From positions 186,001 through 250,000 of the forward strand of contig JFHB01000012.1 in NCBI GenBank assembly GCA_000729835.1: 64,000 bases of DNA, given 5' to 3'. The notes beneath the pieces were generated by a model. The model searched no databases, was not told the DNA's origin, and worked only from the letters and a program-made list of their open reading frames with translations. This DNA comes from Atkinsonella hypoxylon (Eukaryota; Ascomycota; Sordariomycetes; Hypocreales; Clavicipitaceae). A program made the position numbers and the translations under genes. Shown piece after piece: positions 34,393 to 44,203 of this stretch. Position 1 is the stretch's first letter. Every line of letters begins with the position of its first letter.

Positions 34393-34867
34393 ATGGTAAG
34401 TGCGATATCTTACTGGTGAAGATATCTGGACTTTATCACCCCGAAACCTGACAAGAACGAAAGGAGAGTCCGCATGAACATCAGCAGAACCTACTGCTGT
34501 CCCGTATCAACACGAACGTGGTACGCGTTTGCTGGAGAGCTTGACATGTGGCTCGATGGAAGAGGCTGACTATATTGGAAAGGAGAAACTCAATGAGGCA
34601 GTTGTTGTCATGAACAAGAGTCTACAGGTATGATTTCGACCTTCTAGAAGAAGCATCATGTGCTCGTAGAGCTAATATGGGATCTAGGACATCAACATCC
34701 AGAACATGAACGTTGAGCTGGTAGCACAAATGTTCAAGAACTATCAATCGAACGTTCTTTTCCATCTCGAGGGTGAGTCTAAATACTAACCATTTTACCC
34801 CAACCCCAAGAATTTTTTTGGCTGATGGCGACTCTCAGCGACTGGTAACTTGAAGCCACCATCATGA
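34393..34867 (+). CDS. DAD4: DASH/Dam1 kinetochore complex subunit DAD4
   Basis: Small coiled-coil subunit of the DASH ring that couples kinetochores to microtubules, 72 residues as in other fungi. Five exons: 34393-34395, 34464-34520, 34583-34627, 34688-34772 and 34839-34867; total 219 nt. The first exon is the start codon alone, ATG directly followed by the donor GTAAGT. Exon 2 gives ESPHEHQQNLLLSRINTNV, exon 3 EKLNEAVVVMNKSLQ, exon 4 DINIQNMNVELVAQMFKNYQ and SNVLFHLE, exon 5 ATGNLKPPS. The ELVAQMFKNYQSN block is diagnostic of DAD4. Introns 1 and 2 end in AAG; CTGAC lies upstream of the first acceptor. The gene is split too finely for ORF finding. Divergent from IES6. Confidence 0.95.
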
Positions 34868-35404
34868 CGGAATGACTGAATGATCATGGTGTAAGGGAAT
34901 GCTGCTTGATCAACTGTACATAGACATTGATGATAAGATGATGTAATAATGCATATGTACCTACACTCTGTGAATTTCCAAAAGCTCTTTGTAACTTAGC
35001 CCATCAATGCCTCCAGCAGTTGCGACAACATCCCAACCCAAAATTCACGAGGAGTGCTTTTTACACTGCCCTCGCAGATGCAGCAAATATGTAGAGAAGC
35101 ACAGGGAATGCAGCTGGTCTGCAGGGGCGCCATGGCAGAAAGACCCACCAACAAGAGAGCGCCTATCCTATCTCCAGAAAATGTAGCCTTAGTATGGACT
35201 TGGAGTTCTTTTCCAACCGCTCAACAGTGAAAACAGCAAGATTCGACCTGCGTGGTCATCAATACCTACTACGTTGCCCTATCACCTGGACACCCTGCGG
35301 CCGTTTCCCGTCTTCCTCCAACTTACAATCCTCAACATGCTAGCTTAGAACACTAGCTGATACCAGCCGAAGCTTTGCGAGGACGACGATAAAAACAGGA
35401 AGTC
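34868..35404. other. Intergenic region DAD4-ARP5
   Basis: DAD4 3' flank and ARP5 promoter. Short ATG codons occur but no gene is seen. Confidence 0.55.
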
Positions 35405-37861
35405 ATGGCTCCCTCAGCCATTGACGAGCCCAAACAAACGGGCCCTTTGGAAAGAGAGTTTCCGCCTCCCAAAATCTTTCCTGTGAAGGAGACGCGATTC
35501 GAGGAGTACATCGAGCCGCAAAGTGATGGATACAAGAAGGCTCTCGAGCAGCCCGATCAAGCAGTCATTGTCATTGATAATGGTACGTCGGAAAAGATGG
35601 CTTCAGGCTGGCAGAATAGCATTTGCGACGGTTGGACAACTGACACCATCCGCCATACAGGTTCTTCTACCGTGCGCGCCGGCTGGTCATTTGAGTCAAA
35701 GCCACGGTTGAGCATGCCACCGATTATGTCGAAATATCGCGATCGAAAGCTCGGTCGAACATTCTCCTTCGCGGGCGCCGATTGCTATGCCGATACTACA
35801 GCTCGAGGACATATTCGATCGGCGTTTGAAGCGGGCACCGGCATCGTCAGCAATTGGGACGTCATGGAGCATGTTCTGGACTATATCTTCCTGAAGCTAG
35901 GCTTGAATGAGTCTACCGAAGGTGCCGTTGATATACCGATTGTGATGACTGAAGCTGTAGCCAACCTGCCATATTCAAGAAAATGTATGTCGTAACCTTG
36001 TCGTCTCGGTAGTCAATGTCAAAACTAATACAATACCATAGCTATGACTGAGATCATATTTGAGTGTTATGGCGCCCCTTCCCTCGCCTACGGAATCGAC
36101 TCGCTTTTTTCCTACAGACACAACAAAGGCAATACTGGTCTGGTATTGTCATCATCCTCGACATCCACACACATTATACCCGTCTACAACGCAAAGGGCA
36201 TGCTTGGACAAGCAATTCGACTGAACTGGGGAGGCTACCACGGCGCTGAGTATCTTCTCAAGCTCATTCGTTTGAAATATCCATCCTTTTCAGGCAAACT
36301 GAACATTTCTCAGGCTGAGCACATGATTAGAGATCACTGTTACGTATCCAAGGACTACGACAACGAAATCAAGAGTTATCTGGACTGGACTGGACTCGAA
36401 GATCGTGATGTGGTCATCCAATACCCATTTACCGAAGAGGTGGTCGTGCAAAAAACAGAAGAGGAGTTAGCACGGATAGCGGCACGAAAGAAAGAAAGCG
36501 GACGTCGACTGCAGGAGCAGGCGGCCAAAATGCGATTAGAGAAGCTTATGAAGAAGGAACAGGACCTCGAGTACTACAAGAACCTACAAGCCAAGCTTGT
36601 GGACGAGACAAAGAAGGAAATCCGCCGCCAGCTAGACAGCCACGACATCAAGGACGAAGCCCAGCTCGACAAAATCATCAAAGAGCTAGAGAAGTCGATC
36701 AAGAAGGCCCGCACAAAGGATGTAGGCGGTGACCCAGAAGAAGATCAAGAGCCTCCCAACTTCGATCTGCTCGACATCCCCGATGACAAGCTCGACGAAG
36801 CGCAGCTCAAGCAGAAGCGTCAGCAACGACTGATGAAATCAAACCACGAGGCCCGCGCGCGCGCCAAAGCAGAAAAAGAAGCAGAGAAGGCTCGCGTCGC
36901 CGAAGAAGAGCGCGTCGACAAAGAACGCCGCGAGAACGATCTCGGAAACTGGCTCAAGGAGAAACGCCAAGCCCGACTGGAAACTCTCCAGAAGATGAAA
37001 GAGCGCGATCGTCTCAAGGCAGATCTCGGCAACCGAAAATCGCTGGCCTCGCAGATCCGCATGAAGAGCATTGCCAACCTGGCCTCGGACAATCCGACCA
37101 AGAAGCGCCGTCGGGGCGGCGACGACGACAACTTTGGCGCCAACGACGACGACTGGGGCGTGTACCGCCAGATTGCGGTGGGCGAAAACAGCGAGGACGA
37201 GCAGGAGGAAGAAGACCTCGCGACGAACCTGAAGAACCTCGAGCAGGAGCTGCTCCAGTATGATCCGGAGTTTGACTACGAGCAGACCCAGGAAGCGCAG
37301 TCCGACTGGTCCAAGTCCCTCCTCCACGCCTTCGCTCGCGGTCCCCGACCCTTTGATCCTGCCTCCCAGGCCGAGCTCAACCAGATCCATCTGAACGTGG
37401 AGCGAATCCGCGTCCCGGAAATCGTGTTCCGTCCTTCCATCGCGGGCATTGACCAGGCGGGCATCATCGAAATTGCAGGCGACATGGTCAACCAGCGCCT
37501 GGCGGAGATGCCAGACCGCGACGCCTTTCTCCGCGACATCTTCCTCACGGGTGGGAACACGCTCTTTCGCAACTTTGACGAGCGCGTGCGCGACGGTCTG
37601 AGGGCCCTTTTACCAGCCGGGTCGCCGTTGCATGTGCGCCGCGCCGGGGACGCCTTGCTTGATGCGTGGAAGGGAGCAGCTGGGTGGGCGGGCTCGGCGG
37701 CGTGGAAGGCCGCTAGGGTGACTCGGGAGGAGTATCGGGAGAAGGGCCCCGATTACATCAAGGTACTGACTGATCTTTCTTCCTTTCTGGTCGCGATGCC
37801 CGTTCCCATTGTATGTGCTGACTTTTTGCAGGAGCATGACATGGGGAATTCATATGCTTAA
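35405..37861 (+). CDS. ARP5: Actin-related protein 5, INO80 complex subunit
   Basis: Nuclear actin-like subunit of INO80 that binds Ies6 and nucleosomes. Four exons: 35405-35582, 35661-35984, 36042-37762 and 37832-37861; 2253 nt, 750 residues. The actin fold starts at VIVIDNGSSTVRAGW (phosphate-binding loop, rebuilt across intron 1), then PPIMSKYRDRKLGRTFSFAG, IVSNWDVMEHVLDYIF, PIVMTEAVANLPYSRK and MTEIIFECYGAPSLAYGID. A long charged helical insertion of about 260 residues (from EEVVVQKTEEELARIAARKK) is characteristic of Arp5. The fold resumes at IDQAGIIEIAGDMV and DIFLTGGNTLFRNFDERV, ending ITREEY-like KAARVTREEYREKGPDYIKE. Introns 1 (78 nt) and 3 (69 nt) are multiples of three without stops, so unspliced RNA would still encode protein. 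Confidence 0.95.
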
Positions 37862-38606
37862 TGCCATTTCAGGCGGAATGGAAGTGAGGGTCGGGTGGGG
37901 GTTTTTTTTTTTTCTTTTTTTAAAAAAAAAAAAAAAATCAGGCGAAAATTTACTGGAGAAGATATATGATGTATGTGCCTTTCACCTGGGTTCTGGTCTC
38001 CAGGTTTGTTACCAGATCAACGTATGGGATAGTTGTCGTGGACGGAATGAGAAGCAGTTTTCATCATTCTGCTACATCCGCGGCATAACTAGCTGTATTC
38101 ACTTGTCCCAGAGGCAATTTATGAAAGTGTTTCACCGAGGTAGTACATGTCCGTTTATTCCGTTGGCAACACACAAAACTCCAGATACACTAACTGAGCA
38201 GTACTAAAACCATTCAGCGTTCACCATTAAAACATTCATAATAGACCCGACAACAGCGTCCTAGGTCTCTCCATAAATCTGTACTGCCTCCGTACTTGCA
38301 ATCGTCTGTATTCAACGACAGAAGAGCCCGGACATGCTGGTCCAAAGAGCGCCGCCAAAAAAAAGAAAAAGAAAAAGAAAAAGAAAAACGCCTCAAGGAG
38401 TGCTCTGGGCTTTGTAGCGCACCTTTTCTCCAACTAGTAAATTCGTTCAGTAGACGCTACTGCGTTATAGGACATGGTTTAAATATAGTACCATGCCTGA
38501 CCTGCGAAAAGAGGGCAGAGCCAGGTGCGGTGGGAGGGAAGCGATGCATTGATGCGTTCCCTCGCTGGATCATCTACTCCCTGAGCGCCTGTTTCATCAG
38601 GGAAAT
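37862..38606. other. Convergent intergenic region ARP5-KapC
   Basis: Contains T and A homopolymer runs near 37903-37936, a GAAAAA repeat (38365-38388) and a near match to the TACTCCGTA motif at about 38285. No gene is seen. Confidence 0.55.
38365..38388. repeat. Microsatellite, unit GAAAAA x4
   Basis: Four copies following an A-rich stretch, between convergent genes. Confidence 0.9.
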
Positions 38607-40136
38607 CTAAGCCTCTGCTGTGCCATTGGCTCCGTCTACCTGTTGCTGTTGGTACTGTTGGTTGATTTCCTCGGTAGCGCGAGTTTCCTCCTGGTGAGCC
38701 TCGACCTTGTACTCTGGGCTGGGGTAGCTTTGCGGTTGCTCGCTCTCAGCTAGTTGCTCCTGGGCAGCAAGACCTGCTACAGCCTGTGCGACTGCTTCCA
38801 GAGGCGTCGCGACGCCTACTGCAGGTGATTGCTCTGTCGCACTTGCTGGAGGTGGAGGAGCAGTGGCCTGGGATAAGTTGATGTTTGGTGGTGGTGGAGG
38901 GTATTCGCCTTGGATATCGAGTAGCCTCGATTGCAAATGAATGACATAATCTCGAAGCGCATAGTTCTCAGACTGCATAGTCTTGAAAGTCTGCTCCATC
39001 TCTGCATACTCGCGTACTTGCTGCTCGAGCTTCTTGATGTACCCCTCTTTACGTTGCCGGAAAGCTCTCTGTGACGATAAAATCAGTTGAGTATGAGAGA
39101 AAAGGACAAAAAAAAAAGAAGTTGTGATATATAAAACTATACGGGACACGGCCTTGATTGCTACGCACGAAACTGCAAAACACTCGGATTAACGTACCTG
39201 GGCTGCTCTGTTCTGCGCAGCACGTTTCGATTGCGACAGCTCACGCTTCGCCTTTCTGCCTTCGCCAATGGCGCCCATATCTGGAGCGGATGACAAAGGG
39301 GCTGGTGCTATAGAGGTGTTGGAGGAGGCGGGAGGGCTTGTATTAGGGCTATGGCCAGCTGGGGGATCCAAAGACATCATGTTAGAGGCGTGCTGGGCTG
39401 CACCGCGCAGATCTGGATGAATATGGGCTTCAACTCCGGTTTTGCTCAAGGCACGAGCAGCTTCATGCGAGGCAGCAGCCAGATCCTGGTATCCATTCGC
39501 CGTCCGCGACGGAGGAGGCGAATGCGACAAGGCGCCTCTGGAGTCGCGCGATGCCGAGGCTGCAGAGGCGTCAGCGTCGTGGTTCTGCAAGAGCTCCAAC
39601 TGTGCGCGCAAGTGCTGCTCTGTTAAGACGAAGAGTTGATTGTCAGCAAAGCGTCACAAACACGTCCTGGCAGAGCGACAGCGAGAGAGTAGGTCACGAG
39701 TTGATGAGATGCTGTCGTGGGTGAGGGTAAGTTCAAGGGCATGGTATGGGTTGAAGGCACAGAGAGCGACCACGGTTGATAGCCGCCGCTGAATGAAGCA
39801 GGATTTTGCGGCAAGCTGCTGAGGAATCGCTTTCAAGAAAGCAGCATCAGCGGCGGCCGTCAGAGGGCCCGGCTGTTTCGAAGAATGCCGCTGGCTTCGC
39901 TGGCAAGAGCGGGCTCGTCTAACACGCCGAGTGAGATGTATGAGACTGACGTTACTGAGAGAAAACTGGCGAACGGAAGCAATGGAAAACAAGGGCAACT
40001 TGCGAAACTTTTCGCTGCGAGGGAAACCAAGCCGTCGCGCGCATGATTCAGAGGAGGCGGGCTCGACTAAAAAGAAAGCGTGTTTCTACAGAGTCGTTGA
40101 CCTACCTTGATTCCCCGAGCTCGATGGTTGCTGCAT
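38607..40136 (-). CDS. kapC: bZIP transcription factor, KapC/AP-1-like
   Basis: Nuclear bZIP protein related to Aspergillus KapC, 304 residues. Three exons (minus): 40136-40106, 39619-39198 and 39068-38607; phases 1 and 0. Exon 1 encodes MQQPSSSGNQ only and is followed by a 486-base intron, long for this window. An N-terminal Ala/Ser/Pro-rich region precedes the basic region KRELSQSKRAAQNRAAQRAF then RQRKEGYIKKLEQQV, which has the N-x-x-A-x-R signature of fungal AP-1 types; intron 2 cuts it between Gln151 and Arg152. The zipper runs through YAEMEQTFKTMQSENYALR to YVIHLQSRLLDIQGE. A Pro-, Ala- and Gln-rich tail follows (PPPPPN, QQYQQQQ). Unlike Yap1 proteins, no C-terminal cysteine-rich domain is seen. 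Confidence 0.88.
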
Positions 40137-40310
40137 TGCTGAGGATGGACGTATTCTGACTCAGCATTCGAGATGCGCGATGATTACTACGCCAGAATCG
40201 AAGCTGCTGACGTGAACGTGGGAATTAAAGAGGACCCGGGGAAGGGGGGGGGGAAGGCATCGACCGCCTCAGCCGCGCCTTCCCCTCCAAGGCAGGCGCG
40301 ACCAGCGGGC

Positions 40311-40335
40311 GGGGCGGGGCGGGGCGGGGCGGGGC
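40311..40335. repeat. Tandem repeat, unit GGGGC x5
   Basis: Five perfect copies about 175 bases upstream of the kapC start codon. Five G4 runs with single-base loops are a strong G-quadruplex pattern; the units also resemble GC boxes. Confidence 0.95.
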
Positions 40336-40410
40336 AGGTGAAACCAGCTTATGTAATTCTGCCATGTAAAGAGGTAACTACTAGTTACGGAGTACGTCAA
40401 CCACTATAGC

Positions 40411-40800
40411 ATGATGACTGCTACAGAGGAAAGGCCTTTACTATAACCTTTTATGAGGACTTTCTTCTATAAACTTACTGTCAAGGTTGAAGCTGAAGTT
40501 GCAGCTACTACTGTTAAAACTACTGTGCTGCTAATAGAGAAAGACTAGCTCAAGTTTAGGCGTCGCAAGATGCAACACTAGCAGCGTCAAATTGAACTTC
40601 AACCTCAGCAGCATCTTTAACAGCGTCGCCTCCTTTTTAAACCGTGGTTTTGAACACCACAGTAGAAGAATTATAGAAATATCAGGAGTTGAAGAATTAA
40701 TAGCACTGCTTTTCTGCAATATCTGCAGGCTTTAGAGATTATTCCTGTAGCACAACTAGCATTGCAACCAGCAATGCAACCCGTATGATAGCTACAGTGA
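40411..40800 (+). pseudogene. Decayed coding relic, probably RIP-mutated mobile element fragment
   Basis: One plus-strand frame starting at an ATG (40414) reads like protein (MTATEERPLL, MRTFFYKLTVKVEAEV, AATTVKTTVLLIEKD, STAFLQYLQALEIIPVAQLA) but is broken by about ten stops. Each is TAG, TAA or TGA in a Gln/Arg-rich context, so each fits a C-to-T change from CAG, CAA or CGA. This is the pattern left by repeat-induced point mutation. The segment is AT-richer than its neighbours. The family is unknown; a transposon internal region is my inference. Confidence 0.5.
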
Positions 40801-41156
40801 GGTAGTGTAGCTTAAAGCTACAGCAACTAAAGACTAGTGAGCAAATGTACTCGACGAGACAGCGAAGATTGTATTTCAAGTGAGCTGGCTTAGTTGTAGG
40901 CTATGGCTCCTTCACATATATGTACCTCGTTTAACTACGCTCATGATTTTAGCCCCTCTAGGCCGTGTCAAGTTTCAAGTTGCGGAGGATGGCAAGGTGC
41001 TAACTAGTCTGAAACCGAAATTTCATTAGGGACATTCGCCCGGATAGCAATTCTCAGTCGCCGAATAGCAATAACTCGGTCTTGGGGAGGAGAGGGCCAG
41101 TAAATATCTCACTTCTTCCCCCCTTCTAACCACCCCATGGCGAATATCCCACGCAC

Positions 41157-42494
41157 CTAGTCCAATGGCCTTTTATACAACTTCCCTCCCTTCCACACAT
41201 GTGTAATATTGTCGACGTCTGTCAATGCTCTAATGTCGTCCAATGGGTTTTGCTTGACAGCAATCAAGTCTGCATCAAATCCTGCCTTGAGCTGACCACT
41301 GAGTGGCGCGAGGCCGCCTAGAGTCTCGGGTCCGTTAGCCGTAGCACTCTCAATGGCCTGCAAGGGAGTCATGCCCAGCTCGACGGCGTATACCAGCTCA
41401 TGAGCATTGTTGCCATGTGAGAGCCTCGAGTTGCGATCACTGCTTCCCGAGTCAGTGCCCATGGCAATCTTCACGCCCTTCTTGATGGCAAGCTTATAAG
41501 CTGCTTGGGACTGATCGTAGAGCTTGAGAAGTTTCTGCTTGCTCGGCTCGGGGAGTAGATCCAGATAGTCGGCCTTGAGAATGCGGAGGATATGCTGCGT
41601 AGGCACGCAGATGACACCTTTCTCTAACATGGCATCCGCTACCTCGTCGTCCATGTAAAATCCGTGCTCAATGGTCTTGACGCCCGCTCGGAGACCAGCC
41701 AGGATGCCTGCTTTCCCGATTGCATGCGTAGCGACGGCCCGTTGACTGCGGCCGGCTTCTTCGACAATCGCTTTGAGCTCCTCATCTGAGAATTGGCAAT
41801 CTTCTGGGTCGTCGTTGAGACTGAGCACGCCTCCGCTGGAACAGACCTTGATGACGCGCGCACCACGGCGGACCATCTTTCGTACCGTCTTGACGCAGTC
41901 TTCGACACCATCACAGACTGCCAGAGGCGCGCTCCCATACGTCATGGCGTTCGTGATGGTCGGCAACGGCTGGTCGTGCTCATCGCCATGACCGCCTGTG
42001 ATTGACATGATTCCAATAGCGGAATAGATGTTTGGTCCAACGAGCGGGCCATTCTTCACGGCAGGCCACAGGTCTCCCGCGTATCCGCCGAGTTCTCTGA
42101 CAGTAGTATATCCAGCATTGAGCGTAGCTCGGAGGTCATCCACAGTGATAGCGCCAGCTAGGGCTGGAAAGCCTGGAAGAAATCCGAATAAGGCGCCCAA
42201 TCCGCTGGCTACGTCCTTGGCCATGAAGTGAGTGTGGCAATCCCATAGACCGGGCATAAGAACGTGTACATATGTCGGGTCGACGTCGCGATATTTGTAG
42301 GGACGATGCGGAAATTGACCAACCCACTCAATCTTATCCCCCCGGATGGCGACTGCTCCATTCTGGATTGGATCTCCTCTACCGGGAATTAAAACTCGTG
42401 CCCATAGAAGAGTCACGATGGACTCGTCTACGGGCGGTGGTGCAGCATCGATATGCGAGGCTGGGAGATTCGGCTTCGGGATGGAGACGCGCAT
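41157..42494 (-). CDS. Amidohydrolase, ochratoxinase/carboxypeptidase-like metal-dependent hydrolase
   Basis: Member of the amidohydrolase superfamily acting on amide or peptide-like bonds; 445 residues, single exon. The frame stays open upstream, but the first ATG is at 42494 (MRVSIPKPN). Metal ligands are in the canonical order: DCHTHF (H87, H89), the carboxylated lysine in RVIKVCSSGG (K216), ATHAIG (H257), IEHGF (H277) and GTDSG (D348). As I recall, Aspergillus niger ochratoxinase shows the same spacing from the lysine onward (41, 20, 71), so that is the closest named relative. No secretion signal is seen, which suggests an intracellular enzyme, unlike ochratoxinase. The natural substrate is not known; imidazolonepropionase-like or prolidase-like activity is possible. 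Divergent from the pterin dehydratase gene. Confidence 0.87.
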   Translation of the reverse strand: MRVSIPKPNLPASHIDAAPPPVDESIVTLLWARVLIPGRGDPIQNGAVAIRGDKIEWVGQFPHRPYKYRDVDPTYVHVLMPGLWDCHTHFMAKDVASGLGALFGFLPGFPALAGAITVDDLRATLNAGYTTVRELGGYAGDLWPAVKNGPLVGPNIYSAIGIMSITGGHGDEHDQPLPTITNAMTYGSAPLAVCDGVEDCVKTVRKMVRRGARVIKVCSSGGVLSLNDDPEDCQFSDEELKAIVEEAGRSQRAVATHAIGKAGILAGLRAGVKTIEHGFYMDDEVADAMLEKGVICVPTQHILRILKADYLDLLPEPSKQKLLKLYDQSQAAYKLAIKKGVKIAMGTDSGSSDRNSRLSHGNNAHELVYAVELGMTPLQAIESATANGPETLGGLAPLSGQLKAGFDADLIAVKQNPLDDIRALTDVDNITHVWKGGKLYKRPLD

Positions 42495-43044
42495 GGTTAC
42501 GTGGACGGCTTGTTGTCTGTCACTCAATGAGACGAATTGCGCACAAGGCCGGTGAAGACCGATGAAAGACTAGGTCAATTCGTCTGAGGCCTGCAAGATG
42601 AGGGTTTATATATATGGATTGGTGGGATTTGTGGCATGTTGTTGAGATAATCTGATCTGTCATTACGACTCAATCGGCACGAAGCCGGCTGTCCGAGCCC
42701 TCGACCTGCTTAAACGAGATCGGTGAAAAGACCGGCGGGTACAGCTACGGCCGTGGCATGCCCGCAAGTGTCGTCTGGTGCGTTTCATCCTGATGCTGTC
42801 GAGCAACCGTGCCAGATGTTGGCAGACCAATAGCATAGTCTTCTTGGCGGCATGGTAGAATTGCTCGGACTGCATAGAATGTACCTGGTACTTGATAGTA
42901 CAGATCAAGCCCCACCAGCCTGCGCCCTCACTTTCCAGCCAACTTTCCAGCCAACTTTCCAGCCAGGTTGACTGACTGCATGCATACACACTCTCGTCAT
43001 AGTCCAACTTGGACTACTATGCAAACCACCACACATTGTACATC
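42495..43044. promoter_or_regulatory. Divergent upstream region of amidohydrolase and pterin dehydratase genes
   Basis: 550 bases. It contains a triple direct repeat of the 12-base unit TTTCCAGCCAAC near 42931-42966, close to the pterin dehydratase gene, and upstream ATG codons before its start. Confidence 0.5.
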
Positions 43045-43699
43045 ATGTCACCCACCAGAATCACCTCCCAGCAAAGCCCCCAAGCCTCTCTCCGCGCGCT
43101 CTTCACTAAACGGCGCCTATCCACAATGCAGCCAAGATTCTCCCTCGGCACAGATCAACCTTCCACGACCACAGCACTCACACCACTCCTAGCCACGGCC
43201 GGGGGCAAATGGACTCTGACTTGCGAAGGCGAAGCTCTAGAGCGAAGCTTCAAGTTCAAAACATTCGCCAAGACCTGGGTGAGCCTTACGCCCCACGATG
43301 CAGATTTTCCCATACAAGGAAGTGTTATTCCCAAGAGCGCCACTGAGAATGTCTTGTAGGATTTTATGACCGCCATTTCACTGCAGTGCAAATTGAGGAA
43401 TCACCATCCTGAATGGTCAAATGTAGGTGCTGCGTGACCCGGAGCCGAGTATGAAAGTCATGACCGACAACCCATCTTACTCAATTACCGACATACAGGT
43501 CTACAATACCACCTTTATCCGGTGGACGACGCACAATCCCAAAGGTCTGTCGGAGAAGGATGTGCGTTTGGCGACGTTGTGTGATTCCATTGCCAGGGAT
43601 TTTGGAGAATTGGGTCCTGAGCCCACGAGTTGTGAGGTGAGGACTTTGGCTGATAAGGCCGTCTCGACGTCTGGTGACTGCTGCATGCCAAAGAAGTGA
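43045..43699 (+). CDS. Pterin-4a-carbinolamine dehydratase
   Basis: Dehydrates 4a-hydroxytetrahydrobiopterin to recycle pterin cofactor. Three exons, 43045-43278, 43360-43422 and 43499-43699, all phase 0; 165 residues. ATG at 43045 is the first in frame. The extended N-terminus (MSPTRITSQQ, SLRALFTKRRLSTM) is basic and could be a mitochondrial presequence; a start at 43126 would remove it. Core: RSFKFKTFAKTW DFMTAISL, the signature RNHHPEWSN (H93, H94, P95) in exon 2, then VYNTTFIRWTTHNPKGLSEK in exon 3. The C-terminal extension is Cys-containing (SGDCCMPKK) and longer than in bacterial enzymes. Its role in a fungus without obvious phenylalanine hydroxylase coupling here is open. Converges on ERG25. 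Confidence 0.9.
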
Positions 43700-44203
43700 G
43701 TTTTGCCTCGAGGAGTTGGAGACGGAGATCCGTTGGCGGATGATATCTGCTCTTTGGATGAGTCAAAGGACCGTAGCATATAGCGAGCCATTGTGCAGTG
43801 TATGAAATAATATCATTATGCTATTCTTTATTTGCCATATTGAAATAGGTTCAATACGACGTGGAACTTGGCTGCAGCCAGATATTCATATCAGCGAGCA
43901 GCCAAGTAATATTATTACGTATTGATCTATGGGCCTCTTGGCTTTGTTGCCATGCACATAGGTATATACAAAAAAACAAGAGTATCTAATGTATACTCAT
44001 TTCACAACTCCTTGGGGAAAAAAAACCTCTGCCAAGACCAGTTCTAATCTCAAAATTTGTGTGACTCATGATATGGATGACCGTTCATCCATCGCTCTCT
44101 TTTAGTGGCCCGGCAGATATCGTGCTGCTCCAAATTTGTCCGTATGAGACAAAAACAGTGTCAAACTGCTCTCATGAATACAGTCGTAGTAAAGGATTCC
44201 GCA
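43700..44203. other. Convergent intergenic region
   Basis: 3' flanks of the pterin dehydratase and ERG25 genes, with AT-rich sequence around 43800-43850. No gene is seen. Confidence 0.6.

Larger units (their letters stand above)
40137..41156. other. Intergenic region: kapC upstream sequence and a decayed insertion
   Basis: Next to kapC lies GC-rich sequence with the GGGGC array (40311-40335) and an exact TACGGAGTA (40386-40394). Composition then changes abruptly to AT-rich sequence containing the relic at 40411-40800. The remainder to 41156 shows nothing recognisable. Confidence 0.6.

Noticed and set aside
40173..40409. ATG-led plus-strand ORF of 78 codons next to kapC
   Set aside because: Mostly the translation of GC-rich repeats in the kapC upstream region.
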